This document shows positions 8,620 through 17,114 of a stretch of 64,000 bases of DNA, piece by piece. This stretch comes from Variovorax sp. PMC12 (GTDB lineage Bacteria; Pseudomonadota; Gammaproteobacteria; Burkholderiales; Burkholderiaceae_C): NCBI RefSeq assembly GCF_003019815.1, contig NZ_CP027773.1, forward strand, positions 5,325,501 to 5,389,500, given 5' to 3'. The position numbers and the translations under genes are program-made. The notes beneath the pieces are model-generated. The model made no database searches, was not told where the DNA came from, and saw only the letters and a program-made list of their open reading frames with translations. Numbering within the stretch: position 1 is the first letter of the stretch; each line of letters begins with the position of its first letter.

Positions 8620-10425
8620 ATGGCCATGCGTACTCACTATTGCGGTCTCGTGACCGAAGCCCTGATGGGCCAAACCGTTACCCTGTGCGGCTGGGTCAAC
8701 CGTCGCCGCGACCACGGCGGCGTGATCTTCGTCGACGTGCGCGACCGCGAAGGTTATGTGCAGGTGGTGTGCGACCCCGATCGCGCCTCCACCTTCGCCG
8801 TGGCCGAGAACCTGCGCAACGAGTTCTGCGTGCAGATCACCGGCCTGGTGCGCGCGCGCCCCGAGGGCACGACCAACGACCAGCTCAAGAGCGGCAAGAT
8901 CGAAGTGCTGTGCCACGAACTGAAGGTGCTGAACCCCTCGGTCACGCCCCCGTTCCTGCTGGACGACGACAACCTGTCGGAAACCACCCGCCTCACGCAC
9001 CGCGTGCTCGACCTGCGCCGCCCGGCCATGCAGCGCAACATGATGCTGCGCTACAAGGTGACGATGGAGACCCGCAAGTTCCTCGACGCCAACGGCTTCA
9101 TCGACATCGAGACGCCGATGCTCGGCAAGTCCACGCCCGAAGGCGCGCGCGACTACCTCGTGCCCAGCCGCGTGCATGACGGCAGCTTCTTCGCGCTGCC
9201 GCAGTCGCCCCAGCTGTTCAAGCAGCTGCTGATGGTGGCCGGCTACGACCGCTACTACCAGATCGTGAAGTGCTTCCGCGACGAAGACCTGCGCGCCGAC
9301 CGCCAGCCCGAATTCACGCAGATCGACATCGAGACCTCCTTCCTCGCCGAAGAAGAGATCCGCGAGATGTTCGAAGGCATGATCCGCAACGTGTTCCGCA
9401 ACGCGGCGGGCATCGACCTGCCGGTGTTCCCGACCATGACGTACGCGGACGCGATGTTCAAGTACGGCTCCGACAAGCCCGACCTGCGCGTGAAGCTCGA
9501 ATTCACCGAACTCACCGAGCTGATGAAGCGCGTGGAATTCAAGGTGTTCTCCAACGCCGCCACCATGGCCGGCGGCCGCGTGGTCGCGCTGCGCGTGCCC
9601 GGCGGCGGCGCCGAGGGCGGCCTGTCGCGCGGCGAGATCGACGCCTACCAGGAATTCGTCAAGATCTACGGCGCCAAGGGCCTGGCCTACATCAAGGTCA
9701 ACGACGCCGCCGCCGGCCGCGAAGGCCTGCAAAGCCCCATCGTCAAGAACCTCGACGACAACGCGCTGGCCGAGATCATCGCCCGCACGGGTGCGCGCAA
9801 CGGCGACATCCTGTTCTTCGGCGCCGACAAGGAAAAGATCGTCAACGACGCCATCGGCGCGCTGCGCATCAAGATCGGCCACAGCGCCTTCGGCAAGAAG
9901 AGCGGCCTGTTCGACGACCGCTGGGCACCGCTGTGGGTGGTCGACTTCCCGATGTTCGAGTTCGACGAGGAAGGCCAGCGCTGGAGCGCCGTGCACCATC
10001 CGTTCACCGCGCCGAAGGACGGCCATGAAGACCTCATGGACACCGCCCCCGAGAAGTGCATCGCCAAGGCCTACGACATGGTGCTCAACGGCATCGAGAT
10101 GGGCGGCGGTTCGGTGCGTATCCACCGCGAGGAAGTGCAGAGCAAGGTGTTCCGCGCGCTGAAGATCAGCGCCGAGGACGCGCAGCTCAAGTTCGGCTTC
10201 CTGCTGGACGCGCTGCAGTACGGCGCCCCGCCGCACGGCGGCATCGCCATCGGCCTGGACCGCCTGGTCATGCTGATGACCGGCGCCGAGTCGATCCGCG
10301 ACGTGATCGCCTTCCCCAAGACCCAGCGCGCACAGGACCTGCTGACGCAGGCGCCGAGCCCGGTCGACGAGAAGCAGCTGCGCGAGCTGCACATCAAGCT
10401 GCGCAACGCCCCCCAAGCTGCCTGA
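8620..10425 (+). CDS. aspS: Aspartyl-tRNA synthetase
   Basis: A 601-residue class IIb synthetase, full bacterial length. The N-terminal OB-fold anticodon domain (about residues 1-110) includes RRRDHGGVIF. Class II motif 2 is FRDEDLRADRQPEF near residue 222 and motif 3 is GIAIGLDRLVML near residue 540. A GAD insertion domain lies between. An alternative start two codons downstream (8626) gives MRTHYCG, the usual N-terminus. His32 in RRRDHGG and Gly83 in RPEG match residues reported in Pseudomonas aeruginosa to mark a non-discriminating enzyme that also charges tRNA-Asn; this is recalled, not checked. If so, the cell would need GatCAB. Confidence 0.97.
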   Translation: MAMRTHYCGLVTEALMGQTVTLCGWVNRRRDHGGVIFVDVRDREGYVQVVCDPDRASTFAVAENLRNEFCVQITGLVRARPEGTTNDQLKSGKIEVLCHELKVLNPSVTPPFLLDDDNLSETTRLTHRVLDLRRPAMQRNMMLRYKVTMETRKFLDANGFIDIETPMLGKSTPEGARDYLVPSRVHDGSFFALPQSPQLFKQLLMVAGYDRYYQIVKCFRDEDLRADRQPEFTQIDIETSFLAEEEIREMFEGMIRNVFRNAAGIDLPVFPTMTYADAMFKYGSDKPDLRVKLEFTELTELMKRVEFKVFSNAATMAGGRVVALRVPGGGAEGGLSRGEIDAYQEFVKIYGAKGLAYIKVNDAAAGREGLQSPIVKNLDDNALAEIIARTGARNGDILFFGADKEKIVNDAIGALRIKIGHSAFGKKSGLFDDRWAPLWVVDFPMFEFDEEGQRWSAVHHPFTAPKDGHEDLMDTAPEKCIAKAYDMVLNGIEMGGGSVRIHREEVQSKVFRALKISAEDAQLKFGFLLDALQYGAPPHGGIAIGLDRLVMLMTGAESIRDVIAFPKTQRAQDLLTQAPSPVDEKQLRELHIKLRNAPQAA

Positions 10426-10432
10426 TGCAGCC

Positions 10433-10909
10433 ATGACGACCAGCCCCCGGCCCTGGAAGATCCCGGAGTCGGTGCTGGTCGTGATCCACACGCCGGCGCT
10501 CGATGTGCTGCTGATCCGGCGCGCGGACGCCGAAACCGACTTCTGGCAGTCGGTCACGGGCAGCAAGGACTTGGCCGACGAGCCGCTGGCGCTCACCGCG
10601 GCGCGCGAGGTGGCCGAGGAAACCGGCATCCAGTGCGGCGAAGGCACGGCGCTGGCCTCGCAGCTGGTCGACTGGCAGCTGCGCAACGTCTATGAGATCT
10701 ATCCGCGCTGGCGCGCCCGCTACGCGCCCGGCGTGACCCACAACACCGAGCATCTGTTCGGCCTCTGCGTGCCGGAGCGCGTGGTGCCGGTGCTGGAACC
10801 CCGCGAGCACACCGCGTGGCAATGGCTGCCCTACCACCAAGCCGCGGACGCCTGTTTTTCCCCGTCGAACGCCGAAGCCATTCTGTTGCTGCCAGAATTT
10901 GCGCGATGA
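10433..10909 (+). CDS. nudB: Dihydroneopterin triphosphate diphosphatase (Nudix)
   Basis: A 158-residue Nudix hydrolase. The Nudix box runs from about residue 40 to 63 and ends REVAEETGI, with the catalytic glutamates in place. The glycine-to-glutamate spacing is one residue longer than the textbook pattern. The N-terminus (PWKIPESVLVVIHT) and the NTEHLFGLCVP segment are typical of NudB, which removes pyrophosphate from dihydroneopterin triphosphate in folate synthesis. folE, the preceding pathway step, is two genes downstream, which supports the assignment. Its stop overlaps the next start codon by four bases. Confidence 0.88.
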   Translation: MTTSPRPWKIPESVLVVIHTPALDVLLIRRADAETDFWQSVTGSKDLADEPLALTAAREVAEETGIQCGEGTALASQLVDWQLRNVYEIYPRWRARYAPGVTHNTEHLFGLCVPERVVPVLEPREHTAWQWLPYHQAADACFSPSNAEAILLLPEFAR

Positions 10910-11679
10910 ACCAGCCGGCAGCACCAGCAGCACCAGCGCAAAGCCTCCGGGTCGCGACCTACAACATCCACAAGGGTGTGCAGGGCATCGGACCGGCGCG
11001 CAGGCTCGAAATCCACAACCTGGGACATGCCATCGAGCAGCTCGACGCCGACATCATCTGCCTGCAGGAAGTGCGCAAGATGAACCGGCAGGCCGCCGCC
11101 CGCTTCGCGCACTGGCCGGAACTGCCGCAGGCCGATTTCCTCGCGCCCGAGGGCTACACCGCCGTCTACGAGACCAACGCCGTCACCCGCCACGGCGAGC
11201 ACGGCAATGCGCTGCTCACGCGCTGGCCGGTGCTGCGCACCAGCCACCAGGACATTTCCGACCATCGCTTCGAGCAGCGCGGCCTGCTGCACGTGGTGAT
11301 CGACGTTGAGGGCCGGCGGGTGCACGCCATCGTGGTGCACCTGGGGCTCATCAAGGGCAGCCGGGTGCGGCAGGTCGCCCGTTTGCGCGAATTCATCGAC
11401 CGCGAGGTACCGCCCGACGAGGCCGTGGTGGTGGCGGGCGACTTCAACGACTGGGGCGCGCGCATGCGCTACGCCATGAACGCCATGGGCCTGCGCGACA
11501 CCAGCGACCTGCGCGGTCCGCGCACGCTCACCTATCCCTCGCGCCTGCCGGTGGCCCAACTCGACTTCGTCTACGGACGCAGGCTGGAGCCGCTGGCCTG
11601 CACGGTGCCGCGCGGTCCCATCTGGGCACGCATGTCCGACCACCTGCCGCTGGTGGCCGATTTCACGCTCCTTAATTGA
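10906..11679 (+). CDS. Endonuclease/exonuclease/phosphatase (EEP) family protein
   Basis: A 257-residue protein of the EEP superfamily (the fold of exonuclease III, sphingomyelinase and inositol phosphatases). Metal and catalytic motifs are visible: ATYNIHKG near residue 17, CLQEVRK near residue 48, HLGL near residue 145, GDFNDW near residue 175 and SDHLPLVADF at the C-terminus. The specific substrate cannot be decided. In related genomes this gene follows nudB and is often next to a cardiolipin synthase, which is absent here. It overlaps nudB by four bases. Confidence 0.85.
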   Translation: MNQPAAPAAPAQSLRVATYNIHKGVQGIGPARRLEIHNLGHAIEQLDADIICLQEVRKMNRQAAARFAHWPELPQADFLAPEGYTAVYETNAVTRHGEHGNALLTRWPVLRTSHQDISDHRFEQRGLLHVVIDVEGRRVHAIVVHLGLIKGSRVRQVARLREFIDREVPPDEAVVVAGDFNDWGARMRYAMNAMGLRDTSDLRGPRTLTYPSRLPVAQLDFVYGRRLEPLACTVPRGPIWARMSDHLPLVADFTLLN

Positions 11680-11752
11680 TAGCATCGCTCCAAGAAGGGA
11701 CGGGCGTTGCGGCCCTGAATCTCTGGAGCCATTCACTGGTACGATCCCCGCC

Positions 11753-12484
11753 ATGCTGAGGAAAACCGACGTCGAACCCCTTCCCGATCGAAAAGACGAC
11801 GACGAGGGTACGCCCGTCTCCGTCAAGATCCGCGAGCGCATCACCGCCGCGCGCAAGCGCTTCAATGCCAACGACAACATCGCCGAGTTCATCCAGCCCG
11901 GCGAACTCGAAGCGTTGCTCGACGAGGTCGAGGTCAAGATGAAGGGCGTGCTCCAGAGCCTGGTCATCGATGTCGAGAACGACCACAACACCGACAACAC
12001 CGCGCGCCGCGTCGCCAAGATGTATGTCAACGAGGTGTTCCGCGGCCGCTACGTGGCGCCGCCCTCGCTCACCGAATTCCCCAACGCCGAGCACCTGAAC
12101 GAGCTGATGATCGTCGGCCCGATCACCGTGCGCAGCGCCTGCTCGCATCACTTCTGCCCGATCATCGGCAAGCTCTGGATCGGCGTGATGCCCAACGAGC
12201 ACACCAACGTGATCGGCCTGTCGAAGTACGCGCGACTCGCCGAATGGGTCATGGGCCGTCCCCAGATCCAGGAAGAAGCCGTGGTGCAGCTGGCCGACCT
12301 GATCCAGGAAAAGACCCAGCCGGACGGCCTGGCCCTCGTCATGGAAGCGGAGCATTTCTGCATGGCCTGGCGCGGCGTCAAGGAAATGGACAGCAAGATG
12401 ATCAACTCCGTGATGCGCGGCGTGTTCCTCAAGGACCCGAGCCTGCGCCGCGAATTCCTTTCTCTCCTTCCCCGAAAGAGCTGA
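11753..12484 (+). CDS. folE: GTP cyclohydrolase I
   Basis: A 243-residue homologue of FolE, which converts GTP to dihydroneopterin triphosphate, the first step of folate/pterin synthesis. Zinc ligands are visible as Cys130 and His133 in CSHHFCP and Cys203 in HFCMAWRG. DNTARRVAKMY near residue 81 and EGLSKYARL-like NVIGLSKYARL near residue 152 are family segments. The N-terminal 20 residues are charged and probably flexible. It lies close to nudB, the next pathway enzyme, and four bases before a BLUF gene. A 73-bp gap upstream suggests its own promoter. Confidence 0.94.
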   Translation: MLRKTDVEPLPDRKDDDEGTPVSVKIRERITAARKRFNANDNIAEFIQPGELEALLDEVEVKMKGVLQSLVIDVENDHNTDNTARRVAKMYVNEVFRGRYVAPPSLTEFPNAEHLNELMIVGPITVRSACSHHFCPIIGKLWIGVMPNEHTNVIGLSKYARLAEWVMGRPQIQEEAVVQLADLIQEKTQPDGLALVMEAEHFCMAWRGVKEMDSKMINSVMRGVFLKDPSLRREFLSLLPRKS

Positions 12485-12487
12485 GCC

Positions 12488-12910
12488 ATGCTGGTCCGAC
12501 TTCTCTACGCCAGCCGCGCCGTCGACACCAGCCCCCAGGCCATCGAGTCGATCCTTGCGCAATCGCGCACGCACAACACCACCTGCGGCATCACCGGCAT
12601 CCTCTGCTATGGCGCGGGCACCTTCCTGCAGGCCATCGAGGGCGGGCGCATGGCCATCAGCGAGCTGTATGGCCACATCCAGCGCGATGCGCGCCATAAA
12701 GACGTGGTGCTGCTGCACTACGAGGAAATCTCCGAGCGCCGCTTCGGCGGCTGGACGATGGGGCAGGTCAACCTCTCGAAGCTCAATGCCTCGACGCTGC
12801 TGAAGTACTCCGAGAAACCCGAACTCAACCCCTACGCGGTTTCGGGCAAGGTCTCGCTGGCGCTGCTCGAAGAACTGATGGCCACCGCCGCCATCGTCGG
12901 CCGCCACTGA
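12488..12910 (+). CDS. Short BLUF-domain blue-light photoreceptor
   Basis: A 140-residue stand-alone BLUF protein, a flavin-binding sensor of blue light. The key photocycle residues are in register: Tyr7 (LLYAS), Asn30 (HNTTCGITG), Gln48 (FLQAIEG), Trp89 and Met91 (GGWTMG). Spacing matches short BLUF proteins such as PixD/Slr1694. The roughly 45 residues after the domain form a helical cap, with no attached output domain such as EAL or GGDEF. It starts 3 bp after the folE stop, so it may be co-transcribed. Its partner protein is unknown. Confidence 0.92.
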   Translation: MLVRLLYASRAVDTSPQAIESILAQSRTHNTTCGITGILCYGAGTFLQAIEGGRMAISELYGHIQRDARHKDVVLLHYEEISERRFGGWTMGQVNLSKLNASTLLKYSEKPELNPYAVSGKVSLALLEELMATAAIVGRH

Positions 12911-12917
12911 TCCAGGG

Positions 12918-13799
12918 GTGCCGCTCTCCGCATTCGCGCTGATCCTGCTGGCCGGGATCATCCATGCCGGCTGGAACATCGTCGCCAAGAAGGCGAACGG
13001 CGATTCGCGCTTCAGCTTCCAGACCAGCGTGTTCAACATGCTCATCTGGGCGCCCGTGGGCATCACGCTCGGCTGGAACGTGGTGCCCGGCTGGGGCATG
13101 GCCGAGTGGGGCTTCGTCGTGCTCAGCGGCGTGCTGCACATCTTCTATTTCGTCGTGCTGCTGCGCGGCTACCGCAAGTCGGACCTGACGGTGGTGTATC
13201 CGCTGGCGCGCGGCTCCGGGCCGCTGCTGTCGTCGCTGGTGGCGGTGCTCTTTCTTGGCGAGAAGATCAGCCTCCTGGGCGTGGCTGGCATCGCGGGCGT
13301 GGTGCTCGGCGTCTTCCTGGTGGCGGGCGGTCCGAAGCTGTGGCGCAAGGCGCATGACCCGGTGCAGCGCGAGCGTGTCCACAAGGGCATTCGCTACGGC
13401 GTGCTGACGGGCGGCTTCATCGCGGCCTACACGGTGGCCGACAGCTACGCGGTCAAGTTCCTCGCCATGTCGCCGATCCTGCTGGACTACTTCGGCAACC
13501 TCGTGCGCATCGTGCTCCTGCTGCCGGTGGCGCTGAAGGACCCGGCCACGACCGCGCGCATGTGGCGCTCGCAATGGAAATATGCGCTGCTGGTGGCGGC
13601 GTTCAGTCCGGTGTCGTATGTGCTGGTGCTCTACGCCGTGCAGCAGGCGCCGATCTCGCACGTCGCGCCGGCGCGCGAGGTGTCGATGCTGTTCGCGGCG
13701 CTGATCGGCGGGCACCTGCTGCGCGAAGGCGACCGGCTGCTGCGGCTGCTGGGCGCGATGTTCATCGCCGCCGGCGTGGTGGCCCTCGCACTGGGCTGA
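12918..13799 (+). CDS. DMT superfamily (EamA) transporter
   Basis: A 293-residue inner-membrane protein with about ten hydrophobic helices in two EamA repeats (about residues 1-140 and 150-293), the drug/metabolite transporter layout. The start is GTG at 12918, 7 bp after the BLUF stop; it gives PLSAFALILLAGIIHAGWN, a typical first helix. The second repeat includes SPVSYVLVLYAVQQAPISHVAPAREVS. The substrate is unknown. It is followed by DUF429 after 7 bp, so folE, BLUF, this gene and DUF429 may share a transcript. Confidence 0.85.
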   Translation: MPLSAFALILLAGIIHAGWNIVAKKANGDSRFSFQTSVFNMLIWAPVGITLGWNVVPGWGMAEWGFVVLSGVLHIFYFVVLLRGYRKSDLTVVYPLARGSGPLLSSLVAVLFLGEKISLLGVAGIAGVVLGVFLVAGGPKLWRKAHDPVQRERVHKGIRYGVLTGGFIAAYTVADSYAVKFLAMSPILLDYFGNLVRIVLLLPVALKDPATTARMWRSQWKYALLVAAFSPVSYVLVLYAVQQAPISHVAPAREVSMLFAALIGGHLLREGDRLLRLLGAMFIAAGVVALALG

Positions 13800-13806
13800 G
13801 GCGGCG

Positions 13807-14628
13807 ATGCTGTTCGGCTGCGATTTCTCCAGCGCGCCGTCCTCGCGCAAGCCCATCGTCGTTGCCATCGGCGAACTGCAAAAGGACGGCGTCGTGGTGC
13901 TCGACGGCCCGCGGCGCTTCGCCTCGCTCGACGCGTGGGGCGATTGGCTGCGCGGCACGCCCGCGTGGGTCGGCGGTTTCGACTTTCCGTTCAGCCTGCC
14001 GCGCGAACTGGTCGAGCACCTGGGCTGGCCGCTGCAATGGGAGCCGCTGATGCTGCACTACGCCGGCCTGAGCCGCGCGCAGATCCGCGACACCTTCGCG
14101 GCTTTCTGCGCGTCCCGCCCCGTCGGCGGCAAGTTCGCGCACCGCGCGGCCGACCTGCCCGCGGGATCGAGCCCGTCCATGAAGTGGGTCAACCCGCCGG
14201 TCGCGTACATGCTGCATGCGGGCGTCCCGCGGCTCCTGGCATCGGGCGCGCGGATTCCCGGGCTCCATCCGGGCACCAATGAAGACCGCATCGCGCTCGA
14301 GGCCTATCCGGGGCTGCTCGCGCGCGAACTGATCGGCCGGCGCAGCTACAAGAGCGACGACCAGCGCAAGCAGACCCCGGAGCGCCTTGCCGCGCGCACC
14401 GACCTGTTGGCCGCGCTCGAAGCCGGTACTTCGCGGCTCGGCCTGCGGCTCGGGGTCACGGCCTCGCAGCGCGCCGAACTGCTGGCCGATGCGCGCGGCG
14501 ACGACATCGACGCCGTGCTGTGCCTCCTGCAGGCCGCATGGGGCCGGCAGCGCGCCGGCAGCGAGGGGCCAGGCTACGGCCTGCCGCAGGGCTTCGATGC
14601 GCTTGAAGGATGGATCGTCTCCGCCTGA
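13807..14628 (+). CDS. DUF429 family protein
   Basis: A 273-residue protein of the DUF429 family, which has an RNase H-like fold and is predicted to be a nuclease. Family features are the N-terminal MLFGCDFSSAPS with a conserved Asp, the GFDFPFSLP segment near residue 57, and the C-terminal DDIDAVLCLLQAAW stretch with acidic residues that could form a metal site. It follows the DMT gene closely and ends the run; a 126-bp gap precedes csbD. No function has been shown that can be assigned here. Confidence 0.75.
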   Translation: MLFGCDFSSAPSSRKPIVVAIGELQKDGVVVLDGPRRFASLDAWGDWLRGTPAWVGGFDFPFSLPRELVEHLGWPLQWEPLMLHYAGLSRAQIRDTFAAFCASRPVGGKFAHRAADLPAGSSPSMKWVNPPVAYMLHAGVPRLLASGARIPGLHPGTNEDRIALEAYPGLLARELIGRRSYKSDDQRKQTPERLAARTDLLAALEAGTSRLGLRLGVTASQRAELLADARGDDIDAVLCLLQAAWGRQRAGSEGPGYGLPQGFDALEGWIVSA

Positions 14629-14754
14629 GCCTTGTTGTCCTACATGGCTTCGGGCTTCCCGCCACGTTCGGGGTCGCGGGCCAGCGCCTAGATTGAAGTC
14701 AGTGGGTCATATCGGCCCACGGTATTTCACCCACCCTCGAAGGAAGGAAGCGAC

Positions 14755-14952
14755 ATGAACAAGGACCAAGTGGCAGGACGCGTCGAAGAAGCCAAGGGCA
14801 AGATCAAGGAAGCTGCCGGCAAGGTCGTCGGCAATGAAAAGCTGCAGGGCGAAGGCCTTGCCGACCAGGCAGCCGGCAAGGTGCAGAAGACCTACGGCGA
14901 CGCAAAGGAAAAGACCAAGGACGCGATCAAGTCGGGCGCAGACAAGCTCTGA
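14755..14952 (+). CDS. CsbD family stress-response protein
   Basis: A 65-residue hydrophilic, lysine- and glutamate-rich helical protein matching CsbD (MNKDQVAGRVEEAKGKIKEA). Two repeats of the GKxKEAxGKVxGxxKLxGEG type are visible, and the C-terminus is amphipathic. CsbD-like proteins are abundant general-stress proteins of unknown biochemistry. A purine-rich ribosome site (GGAAGGAAG) lies just upstream. The 126-bp gap before it holds an imperfect inverted repeat (GTGGG and CCCAC around 14702-14720), which may be regulatory. A good terminator follows. Confidence 0.92.
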   Translation: MNKDQVAGRVEEAKGKIKEAAGKVVGNEKLQGEGLADQAAGKVQKTYGDAKEKTKDAIKSGADKL

Positions 14953-14963
14953 CTTGACGCACG

Positions 14964-14995
14964 GGGCTGCGCGTCTGGTGCGCGCGGCCCTTTTT
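14964..14995 (+). terminator. Intrinsic terminator after csbD-like gene
   Basis: Arms 14964-14973 and 14981-14990 form a ten-pair stem with one G-T pair and a 7-nt loop, followed immediately by TTTTT and CTTT. This is a classical rho-independent terminator. Confidence 0.82.
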
Positions 14996-15024
14996 CTTTG
15001 CAGAGAGCGAACGGAGGAAATCGA

Positions 15025-15543
15025 ATGAACAAGCATCCCAAATCTACCGCCATGCCGCATTCGCGCGCGTGGCTTGCCGTGTTGCTGGCGGGCGCCGCGC
15101 TGACGCTGGCCGCCTGCGACAAGTCTGACAACCGCACCGCTGGCGAAAAGCTCGACAGCGCCGTCGCCAAGACCGAGCAGGCCGCCGATACCGCCGCGGC
15201 CAAGACCGGCGAGGCCGTGCGCGAAGCCAAGGCAAAGGTCGACGCGTCCGGCACGACCGCGGAGGTCAAGCAGGGCATGTCCAACGTGACCGAAGCCGCC
15301 AAGGAAGCGGGTGCCGCCGTGAGCGCGAAGGTCGACGATGCCGCCATCACCGCCTCGGTATCCGCCGGGCTGGCGAAGGATCCGGACCTCAGCGCCATCA
15401 AGATCAATGTCGACACCAAGGCCGGTGCCGTGAGCCTGAAGGGCCCGGCGCCCACCGCCGCCGCGAAGGCACGCGCCGAGGAAATCGCCAAGGGCGTGCA
15501 GGGCGTGACGTCCGTGGACAACCAGCTCGAAGTGAAGAGCTGA
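15025..15543 (+). CDS. BON domain lipoprotein
   Basis: A 172-residue exported protein. The start at 15025 is preceded by ACGGAGGA. The N-terminus has a basic start, a hydrophobic core and a lipobox (LTLAAC at about residues 27-32), so it should be lipid-anchored. A long Ala/Lys-rich helical region (residues 40-100) follows. One BON domain (about residues 108-172, with DDAAITASVSAGLAKDP and GVTSVDNQL) lies at the C-terminus. BON domains bind membranes and phospholipids, as in OsmY, and are linked to envelope stress. Neighbours are other stress-type genes. Confidence 0.88.
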   Translation: MNKHPKSTAMPHSRAWLAVLLAGAALTLAACDKSDNRTAGEKLDSAVAKTEQAADTAAAKTGEAVREAKAKVDASGTTAEVKQGMSNVTEAAKEAGAAVSAKVDDAAITASVSAGLAKDPDLSAIKINVDTKAGAVSLKGPAPTAAAKARAEEIAKGVQGVTSVDNQLEVKS

Positions 15544-15578
15544 TTCGCGCCTGGCTGAAAGCGAGCCGCAAACAAAAA

Positions 15579-15608
15579 AGAGCCCGGATGTTCCGGGCTC
15601 TTTCTTTT
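15579..15608. terminator. Bidirectional terminator between convergent genes
   Basis: Arms 15579-15588 (AGAGCCCGGA) and 15592-15601 (TCCGGGCTCT) are perfect with a TGT loop. A-rich sequence lies on the left and T-rich sequence on the right, so it can terminate both the BON gene (+) and the ferritin-like gene (-). Confidence 0.88.
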
Positions 15609-15648
15609 TGCAAGGCCCCTTTTCAGAGGCCCGGGGGATCAGGTGGGC

Positions 15649-16209
15649 TCAGTGCCCGAGCCAGTCCTTCAGCTCGTCTGCATGCTCTTCTTCGTCGGCG
15701 AGGATGTCCTCGAGCATGCGGCGGGTGGTCGGGTCCTTGTCGCCGATCAGCACGATCATCTGGCGATACGACTCGACCGCGATGCGCTCGGCAATCAGGT
15801 TGGCGCGCACCATGGACTGCAGGTCGGTGGATTCGTCGTAGGCCGCGTGGCTGCGCTCGAGCAGATGATTGGGTGCGAAATCGGGCTCGCCGCCCAATTG
15901 CACGATGCGCTCTGCAATACGGTCGGCATGGCCGGATTCTTCGTTCGCATGCACGAGGAACTCGTCGGCGATAGCCGGCGACTCGACGCCGTTGGCGGTG
16001 AAGTAGTGGCGCTTGTAGCGCAGCACGCACACCAGTTCGGTGGCAAGCGCGTCGTTCAGCAGCTTGACCACGTCGTCGCGCCAGGGCCCGTAGCTGGGCG
16101 TGACGGCGCCATCGTCCAGGCTCTTGCGCGCGGCGTCGAGGCCGCTCTGGTCGAGCACCAGGTGCTTGTGTTCCGAGGCCTTGTCGGATGAGGAAACATC
16201 GGCTTTCAT
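15649..16209 (-). CDS. Ferritin-like (bacterioferritin-type) protein
   Basis: A 186-residue four-helix-bundle protein with a bacterioferritin/Dps-like diiron site. Candidate ligands are Glu58 (ATELVC), Glu91 and His94 (ExxH in NEESGHA), Glu141 (IAERIAVE) and Glu173 with His176 (second ExxH). It is longer at the N-terminus than bacterioferritin by about 40 polar residues and lacks an obvious haem methionine. It probably stores iron or protects against oxidative stress. It overlaps the start of nothing downstream; upstream its start overlaps the stop of the next minus-strand gene by four bases. Confidence 0.82.
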   Translation of the reverse strand: MKADVSSSDKASEHKHLVLDQSGLDAARKSLDDGAVTPSYGPWRDDVVKLLNDALATELVCVLRYKRHYFTANGVESPAIADEFLVHANEESGHADRIAERIVQLGGEPDFAPNHLLERSHAAYDESTDLQSMVRANLIAERIAVESYRQMIVLIGDKDPTTRRMLEDILADEEEHADELKDWLGH

Positions 16210-16709
16210 GGAGGGTCCTTTCGTGGGGGGCTTGTGTTCTTCTGCATCAACGTGTTGACGACGTCAGCCACGTCGGATGTCTTCAGTACCGCAGCCAGCA
16301 CTGCCGTGACGGAGAGCAGGCGCCACGGCCTCACCAGCACCAGCGCCGCACCGGTGGCCGCGGCAATGGCCATCAGCTTGGCGGGCTGCTTGCGGGCGTA
16401 GTGCTCGAGCACCGGGCGGGCCAGCTGGCCTGCCGCATGGGCCGGGTGGCGGCGCCACCAGCGCTGCAGGATGCTGCGGCCCAGCGGAAGCCAGACGCCG
16501 CCGAAGCTCGGCGGGCGATCCGCGCGGCCTGCCTGCGCGGCATCGTGGTGTTCGTATTCCAGGTCGTCGTCGGGCGCGCTGGAAGGCGCGTGGTTCAGAA
16601 ACGCGTCGTGCGCGTCATTGCCGCCGCCGTTGAGCTGGCGCACCAGCGCTCGGCGCGAGAGTGCCAGGCGTTGCTGCGGCGTCAGGGGTGTGCGTTCAGC
16701 GCTGGCCAT
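16206..16709 (-). CDS. Hypothetical membrane-associated protein
   Basis: A 167-residue protein, starting MASAERTPLTPQQRLALSRR. The start at 16709 overlaps the end of the DUF1469 gene by 14 bp, which fits coupled translation. The N-terminal half is polar. Residues 115-155 carry a long hydrophobic segment split by basic residues (AIAAATGAALVLV then LLSVTAVLAAVL), so one or two membrane helices are likely. The C-terminus is polar and basic. No family was recognised with certainty. Its place between a ferritin-like and a DUF1469 gene suggests an envelope stress role. Confidence 0.65.
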   Translation of the reverse strand: MASAERTPLTPQQRLALSRRALVRQLNGGGNDAHDAFLNHAPSSAPDDDLEYEHHDAAQAGRADRPPSFGGVWLPLGRSILQRWWRRHPAHAAGQLARPVLEHYARKQPAKLMAIAAATGAALVLVRPWRLLSVTAVLAAVLKTSDVADVVNTLMQKNTSPPRKDPP

Positions 16710-17079
16710 GATGGGCTCCGGCGTCATGCAAGGCCTGGAGGTCGGCCTCGAGTTGCGAGCGCAGGTCGTCGAAACCGTGGCTCTGGTTGGGGCGCGTGGC
16801 GTACCACGCGCAGAACGCGGCAATCACGACTGCCACGGCCGGCACGGCGACCAGCACCCAGTGAAAGCTGCCGTGCAGCACGCCCAGCAGCACGGCCACG
16901 CCGATCAGCCCGAGGGCCAGCATGGCGCTGGCCGCGGCCAGCACCCCCGCGACGATGCGGGCGACGAGGCCGCGCCCCGCCTGCGCAGTTTCCTGGCGGA
17001 CGAGGGCGGCGTAGTTGGCGAGGTGTTCAGCGACGAGTTCCGGATGCCCGAGCACCGTGGAAAAAATCGGATGAAGCAT
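16696..17079 (-). CDS. Phage holin family / DUF1469 membrane protein (YqjE-like)
   Basis: A 127-residue protein with two adjacent transmembrane segments (about residues 40-64 and 70-92) flanked by amphipathic helices, the layout of the DUF1469/YqjE family, often labelled phage holin superfamily III. Despite the label there is no phage gene nearby. In E. coli yqjE lies beside the DUF883 gene yqjD, and here too a DUF883 gene lies just upstream (17115). The pair is therefore likely to be a conserved envelope-stress module. Confidence 0.82.
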   Translation of the reverse strand: MLHPIFSTVLGHPELVAEHLANYAALVRQETAQAGRGLVARIVAGVLAAASAMLALGLIGVAVLLGVLHGSFHWVLVAVPAVAVVIAAFCAWYATRPNQSHGFDDLRSQLEADLQALHDAGAHHGQR

Positions 17080-17114
17080 GGTGCCGGGAATCGGTGGAAC
17101 GAGCGGTCAGCGGA

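Noticed and set aside
16696..17079. The DUF1469 'holin' as a sign of a prophage
   Set aside because: No phage genes are nearby and the gene pairs with DUF883 as in E. coli yqjD-yqjE.
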